Positions 6,186-9,592 of a stretch of DNA of 9,592 nt are shown one piece after another. Where the stretch lies: assembly GCA_947483345.1 (NCBI GenBank), contig CANKNL010000099.1, forward strand, positions 1 through 9,592, given 5' to 3'. The position numbers and the translations under genes are program-made. The notes beneath the pieces were generated by a model. That model saw only the letters and a list, made by a program, of their open reading frames with translations. It did not search any database and was not told the DNA's origin. Every line of letters begins with the position of its first letter. Positions within the stretch are counted from its first letter, which is position 1. Source of the stretch: Chitinophagaceae bacterium (GTDB taxonomy: Bacteria; Bacteroidota; Bacteroidia; Chitinophagales; Chitinophagaceae).

Positions 6186-7319
6186 ATGTTTTTTCTCAGT
6201 AAAATATCCCTTACGCAGTTTAAAAATTATCAGTTCGCCACTTTTGATTTTACACAAAGGGTTACTGGTATTTGTGGCCTTAATGGCAAAGGCAAGACCA
6301 ACCTGCTGGATGCTGCTTACTACTGCTGTTTTACCAAAAGTTATTTTACAAAGGTTGATGGATTGAATATGCAGTTTGGAAGTGACGGGTTTAGGATAGA
6401 GGCGAAAACAATACCTCCTCCCCTCCCTAAAACGGGAAATGAACTTAGCGAAACTCGAAATGAGGCGCAGGAAAAGCCAGGTGAAATTGTTTGCATTTTC
6501 AGAAATAGTGGTAAAAAAGAAGTTTTGTTGAATGCTGTGCCTTATACAAAGTTGTCGGCACATATCGGTAAATTCCCAGCGGTAATGATCGCCCCGGATG
6601 ATATTAGTTTGATAACTGACGGTAGTGAAGAAAGGCGCAGGTTTATGGATACGGTTTTAAGCCAGATGGATGCCGGTTATCTGCAACAATTAATGAACTA
6701 TAATAAAGTGTTGCAGCAGCGAAACAGTTTGCTGAAGAGTTTTGCCGAACAGGGAAAAACCGACTGGCAATTACTGGAAGTACTGGATGAGCAATTAATT
6801 GTACCCGGCGATTTTATTTTTGCAAAGCGAAAAGAATTTACGCTGACTTTGATACCACTGGTACAAGAATTCTACAGCCGCATTGCAGATAATGATGAAA
6901 TAATTACTCTGCAATATGATAGCAGGCTGCACGACAGCAGTTTTTATGATTTGCTGAATAACTACCGGCAAAAAGATTTTGCTGCCCAGCGCAGCAATGC
7001 CGGTATTCATAAAGACGATATCATTTTTCAACTGAACGGGCAGGTTTTTAAAACAACTGCTTCACAGGGGCAAAGAAAGAGCTTATTGTTTGCGTTAAAA
7101 CTGGCCGAATTTGAGTTGCTGAAAGCAAATAAAGGATTTGCACCACTCCTGTTGCTGGATGATGTTTTTGAAAAACTGGATGACAACCGCATGCAACAAT
7201 TGCTGCATTGGGTTTGTAATGAAAATACCGGCCAGGTTCTTATTACCGATACACATAAAGAAAGATTACAGATGGCGTTTGAAAAATTACATACAACTTA
7301 CCAGATCATTGAGTTGTAA
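6186..7319 (+). CDS. recF: DNA replication/repair protein RecF
   Basis: An SMC-like ABC ATPase that binds gapped DNA and, with RecO and RecR, helps load RecA in recombinational repair. The 377 residues fit the family. Walker A is GLNGKGKT (31-38), the ABC signature is SQGQRKS (293-299), Walker B is LLLLDDVFEKLD (321-332), and the D-loop/His-switch side is LITDTHKER (352-360). The ATG at 6186 was chosen because MFFLSKISLTQFKNY is the RecF N-terminus (usual form LxxLxLxNFRNY). An in-frame TTG at 6138 would add 16 unrelated residues and overlap the probable promoter. Residues 75-99 form a Pro-, Lys- and Glu-rich stretch (TIPPPLPKTGNELSETRNEA...) between two beta-strand regions of the ATPase head. 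It looks like an in-frame insert; the gene otherwise appears intact. Followed by the DUF721 gene, a pairing also seen in other phyla. Confidence 0.96.
   Translation: MFFLSKISLTQFKNYQFATFDFTQRVTGICGLNGKGKTNLLDAAYYCCFTKSYFTKVDGLNMQFGSDGFRIEAKTIPPPLPKTGNELSETRNEAQEKPGEIVCIFRNSGKKEVLLNAVPYTKLSAHIGKFPAVMIAPDDISLITDGSEERRRFMDTVLSQMDAGYLQQLMNYNKVLQQRNSLLKSFAEQGKTDWQLLEVLDEQLIVPGDFIFAKRKEFTLTLIPLVQEFYSRIADNDEIITLQYDSRLHDSSFYDLLNNYRQKDFAAQRSNAGIHKDDIIFQLNGQVFKTTASQGQRKSLLFALKLAEFELLKANKGFAPLLLLDDVFEKLDDNRMQQLLHWVCNENTGQVLITDTHKERLQMAFEKLHTTYQIIEL
6408..6482 (+). other. Probable in-frame insert within recF
   Basis: About 25 codons encoding a hydrophilic, Pro-rich segment interrupt the RecF head domain. 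The DNA differs from its surroundings: a pyrimidine run CCTCCTCCCCTCCC at 6414-6427, then the near-repeats GAAATGAACTTAGCG and CGAAACTCGAAATGAGGCG. This looks like a short dispersed repeat inserted without breaking the frame. That is inference; a simple lineage-specific loop is the alternative. Confidence 0.4.
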
Positions 7320-7332
7320 GGAATAAGTATTA

Positions 7333-7418
7333 AGTATAGAGTATTCAGTATAGAGTATTTAGTATAGAGTATTTAGATTTTGATTCGTTTTAATACACTA
7401 TACAGAATACTTTAAACT
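7333..7418. repeat. 14-base tandem repeat (three copies) with an inverted copy, between recF and the DUF721 gene
   Basis: AGTATAGAGTATTY occurs three times head to tail at 7333-7346, 7347-7360 and 7361-7374. An inverted, imperfect copy lies at 7392-7418. Pairing 7333-7359 with 7392-7418 matches 23 of 27 bases (one further G-U pair in RNA) around a 32-base loop. The result would be a long AT-rich hairpin filling most of the 124-base gap 7320-7443. It has no U-tract typical of an intrinsic terminator, so a role in RNA stability or attenuation is only possible. Confidence 0.7.
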
Positions 7419-7443
7419 CAAATTGTTACCCTATTTTTACAGC

Positions 7444-7725
7444 ATGGGAGAAATTTCTTTACAGGACGCCATTAACCAGTTTTTGCAAAAAAGCAAACTT
7501 AAAACCGGCATACAGGCGTTACGTATTGAAGATGTATGGGAAGACGTCATGGGTAAAACAGTTGCTAAATACACCGATAAAATTCAGATCATTAATGCCA
7601 CTTTATTTATTACCACAACGGTTGCTCCCTTAAAGAACGAATTGGTTTATCAAAAAGAAAAAATTATTGAACGGGTAAATGAAGCTTTGGGCGAAAAGCT
7701 GATTAAGGAAGTGGTGATAAAGTAA
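7444..7725 (+). CDS. DUF721 / DciA-like protein
   Basis: A 93-residue cytoplasmic protein of the DUF721 family, whose best-studied members (DciA) bind and help load the replicative helicase DnaB. Family marks: an N-terminal helix (SLQDAINQFLQKSKL), the VWEDVMGKTVAKYT core with W32, a short beta strand pair (DKIQIINATLFITTTVAP), and the closing helix with LKNEL and N79-E-A-L-G-E-K-L-I-K-E-V. The start is the ATG at 7444: an in-frame TTG at 7423 would add seven residues (LPYFYS-type) that look unrelated, and TATTTTTA at 7432-7439 (7 of 8 match to TAnnTTTG) sits directly before it, so the message may be nearly leaderless. It is the second gene of the recF pair, which supports a chromosome-replication role. 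A direct DnaB partnership in this organism is inferred from other bacteria. Confidence 0.85.
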   Translation: MGEISLQDAINQFLQKSKLKTGIQALRIEDVWEDVMGKTVAKYTDKIQIINATLFITTTVAPLKNELVYQKEKIIERVNEALGEKLIKEVVIK

Positions 7726-7728
7726 ACC

Positions 7729-7756
7729 GGATAACCCGTTCGGCATCCTTCTTATT
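7729..7756. terminator. Weak hairpin between convergent genes, possible two-way terminator
   Basis: GGAT (7729-7732) can pair with ATCC (7745-7748), and inside it CC/GG closes a GTTC loop; the stem is interrupted by an unpaired AAC. A T-rich stretch (TTCTTATTTATTTT) follows on the plus strand. The location, the 26 bases between two stop codons of converging genes, fits a terminator, but the stem is weak. Confidence 0.25.
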
Positions 7757-8642
7757 TATTTTCTAACGGCCTTAACTGATACCCTTCGGCTCTCAACAAA
7801 GCGATCAATCCCTTTTTACCAATTAAATGCCCGGCGCCTACAGCTATAAACACAGCTTCGTTTTTCATTATACTATGACATTGCATCACCCAGTTTTTAT
7901 TACGTTCATCGAGTAAAACAGATTGGTTTTCTACATGGCCAAATTCAGGATCATTTATGATCTTTTCAATTTCGGCAAGCTGCTGATTTTTATATGCGCT
8001 TAACATCAAACCAAAATAAATTTTTGATTTTTCCATACTGTCAATCGCATTCAATAATTCTTTGGCCTGTTTGTCGTATGGGATACCGTTGAACAGAGCA
8101 GCCTGTAAAGCGATTGTTTCCAATCCTCTTATTTCTTTTTTATCGGCTTTTGCCAAAGCCATAATGTCTTCTTCTACGCTGCTTACAGTATGGCAGGGTA
8201 TCATTTTGGGATACAATAAAGCCACTAAAAATGCGGGTTTCATCGTTTGAAAAAGTCCTATGGGCGTTTTTAAACTGTCTATAAAATAATTTGAAACTCT
8301 GTTAAATTCTTCCGGTGTGTATAATTCTTTCAATGTTTTCCCCTCTTTCATTTGCATCAGCTTAATGCTCCCAAACAAGGTTGCCGGATCATCCAAATCC
8401 AATTCCAAATAAATAGCAGCACTATTGGCAATAGCCTGTTTTAATGATAAACTTAAGTGTATATCATCTTTACAAAGTAAATGAAAGGTTCCTAAAAGAT
8501 AACTTGAGGTGGTAAGGCCATTTCCGCTAACCTCCCACAAAAGCGTATTTTCATCCGCATTGGTTTTTAAAAAGTGACTACCGGATTGTGCTTTTACAGA
8601 ACACGCGCTCAATACCACAATGATCAGATATAGCAGTTTCAT
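7752..8642 (-). CDS. TraB/GumN (TIKI-like) family exported protein
   Basis: A TraB/PrgY/GumN family protein (296 residues from the ATG at 8640-8642). Counting from the alternative ATG at 8649-8651, which adds MYN: YLLGTFHLL (51-59) carries the first GxxH motif, SSVEEDI (158-164), GLETIALQ (176-183), LLDERNKNWV (246-255), and the second GxxH motif GAGHLIGKKGLIALL (272-286). These are the conserved elements shared with animal TIKI metalloproteases, so a metal-dependent peptidase is possible, but bacterial members are mostly uncharacterised. The N-terminus MKLLYLIIVVLSACSVKAQ is a signal peptide. LSAC looks like a lipobox with Cys at position 14 of the chosen start, so it may be a lipoprotein; cleavage after KAQ is the alternative. 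The second ATG is preferred because it gives the standard MK-start signal peptide. Convergent with the DUF721 gene and divergent from the DUF3857 gene. Confidence 0.9.
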   Translation of the reverse strand: MKLLYLIIVVLSACSVKAQSGSHFLKTNADENTLLWEVSGNGLTTSSYLLGTFHLLCKDDIHLSLSLKQAIANSAAIYLELDLDDPATLFGSIKLMQMKEGKTLKELYTPEEFNRVSNYFIDSLKTPIGLFQTMKPAFLVALLYPKMIPCHTVSSVEEDIMALAKADKKEIRGLETIALQAALFNGIPYDKQAKELLNAIDSMEKSKIYFGLMLSAYKNQQLAEIEKIINDPEFGHVENQSVLLDERNKNWVMQCHSIMKNEAVFIAVGAGHLIGKKGLIALLRAEGYQLRPLENK

Positions 8643-8720
8643 ATTATACATTTATCAATAAAATTAGTATTAACTATACAATGAAACCTGCTTTTTGTTA
8701 TATTAGCTTAAATTTAATGT

Positions 8721-9592
8721 ATGAAAACAGTTTATGCTTTTTTAATTTTTCTTTTTACACTTTCCTTGCAGTTGGTAGCACAAAAAGGACAACCCGCTTT
8801 TGGTAAAGTTGATAAATCTGATTTACTAATGACCGATTGTAATTTTGATAAAGGGGCAGATGCTGTGGTATTGATAGATTGGGGAAATACCTATTACGAC
8901 CGGGGTACAGTTGGTTACTCCTTATTTAAAACTATTTTTCAGCGACGTACACGAATTAAGATTTTAAAGGAAAAGGGAATTTCACAGGCCGATGTGGAGT
9001 TGTCTTATTACACACACAATAATGAAGAGCGTATTTTAAAACTTAATGCCAATACGTATAATGTAGATGCAGCGGGGAATGTACAAACTACAGAAGTTAA
9101 GAAAAGTTCTATCTACACTAAAAAAATTGATGGCGATTATTCAAAAATAATCATTGCTTTTCCGGATGTTAAAGTAGGCAGCATTATAGAGTATGCTTAT
9201 ACTATTGAAAGAGAAACAATGGGTAGTCTGCGCAACTGGTATTTTCAGGGTCGTATACCCGTAAGGTATAGTGAATACCAATTAAAGATCCCGCAAATAT
9301 TTCGATTTTCAGTTCAACCTTCAGTGATCGATTCAATTGAAGATAAACAGGAAGTTGTTGATGAACTGATCTCTGCAGATGAAGGCGTTGTACAAACCCA
9401 ATCTTTAAAAAGCAATTACATTATGCGTAATCTGCCCGGCATTAAAGACGAGCCTTATATGGGCTCTGCTAAAGATTATATGCAGCGGCTTGAATTTCAG
9501 TTAACGCAGATTGTGTATAATGAAAACCGCATTGAAGATATCAGTTTAAAATGGAAGGATGTGATTCACAATGAATTGGTTAAAAATGAGAA
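8721..9592 (+). CDS. DUF3857 domain protein, N-terminal part (3' end outside window)
   Basis: An open frame of 290 codons from the ATG at 8721 to the window end, with no stop. Residues 1-20 (MKTVYAFLIFLFTLSLQLVA) form a signal peptide. Residues about 50-220 match DUF3857 in pattern: FQRRTRIKILKEKGISQADV, an ILKLNANTYN strand, the AAGNVQTTEVKKSSIYTKKIDG stretch, IIAFPDVKVGSIIEYAYTI, NWYFQGRIPVRYSEYQLKIP, then NLPGIKDEPYMGSAKDY. In full-length relatives (usually 600-700 residues) this is followed by a transglutaminase-like domain and often DUF3858; neither is visible here because the window ends. Exported, probably periplasmic or surface; function unknown, though such proteins may act on envelope peptides or polysaccharides. 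The 69-78 bases between it and the TraB-family gene must hold both start signals. TAAATTTA (8709-8716) is a weak -7 candidate. Confidence 0.88.
   Translation, partial: MKTVYAFLIFLFTLSLQLVAQKGQPAFGKVDKSDLLMTDCNFDKGADAVVLIDWGNTYYDRGTVGYSLFKTIFQRRTRIKILKEKGISQADVELSYYTHNNEERILKLNANTYNVDAAGNVQTTEVKKSSIYTKKIDGDYSKIIIAFPDVKVGSIIEYAYTIERETMGSLRNWYFQGRIPVRYSEYQLKIPQIFRFSVQPSVIDSIEDKQEVVDELISADEGVVQTQSLKSNYIMRNLPGIKDEPYMGSAKDYMQRLEFQLTQIVYNENRIEDISLKWKDVIHNELVKNE

Noticed and set aside
6162..6563. Long open frame on the minus strand opposite the start of recF
   Set aside because: It overlaps a well-supported recF, lacks any recognisable domain or start signal, and reads as the antisense of RecF codons.
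7333..7418. Short CRISPR array
   Set aside because: The 14-base units abut directly with no spacers, and the last copy is inverted.

Overview
The window looks like chromosomal DNA of a Bacteroidota bacterium, most likely near the Chitinophagaceae. The signs are a gliding-motility/type IX secretion C-terminal domain on a large surface protein, a Bacteroidota-type promoter element (TATCTTTG, matching TAnnTTTG), start regions without obvious Shine-Dalgarno sequences, AT-rich intergenic short repeats, and DUF3857 and TraB/GumN proteins. The content is mostly housekeeping. I see no phage, insertion sequence, CRISPR array, tRNA or rRNA.

Left block (1-3522, minus strand): five genes in a row with short gaps, in transcription order pdhA (pyruvate dehydrogenase E1 alpha), a membrane-anchored TPR protein, ribH (lumazine synthase), a LutA-type iron-sulfur protein, and an EVE-domain protein whose last few codons run off the window. 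Gaps of 44, 40, 38 and 78 bases fit one transcript from the promoter just before pdhA, although their functions (central carbon, envelope, flavin, redox, modified-base reading) are only loosely linked.

Middle (3627-6065, minus strand): one 812-residue exported protein. It has a signal peptide, seven 65-residue repeats that should close into a seven-bladed beta-propeller, two Cys-containing 'GCDS' repeats, two Ig-like domains and a type IX secretion C-terminal domain. The repeat is visible in the DNA as a 195-base period.

Right of this (6186-7725, plus strand): recF and a DUF721/DciA-like gene, a DNA replication and repair pair. They are separated by 124 bases holding 14-base tandem repeats and an inverted copy of them. 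RecF carries a Pro- and charge-rich insert that may be an in-frame repeat element. A TraB/GumN-family exported protein (minus) meets the DUF721 gene tail to tail. A DUF3857 protein (plus, cut by the window end) diverges from it.

No clearly new biological system is visible. The items most worth a second look are the near-perfect seven-fold propeller gene, the RecF insert, the hairpin-forming repeats after recF, the TTG start of pdhA, and the LutA protein without LutB/LutC neighbours.
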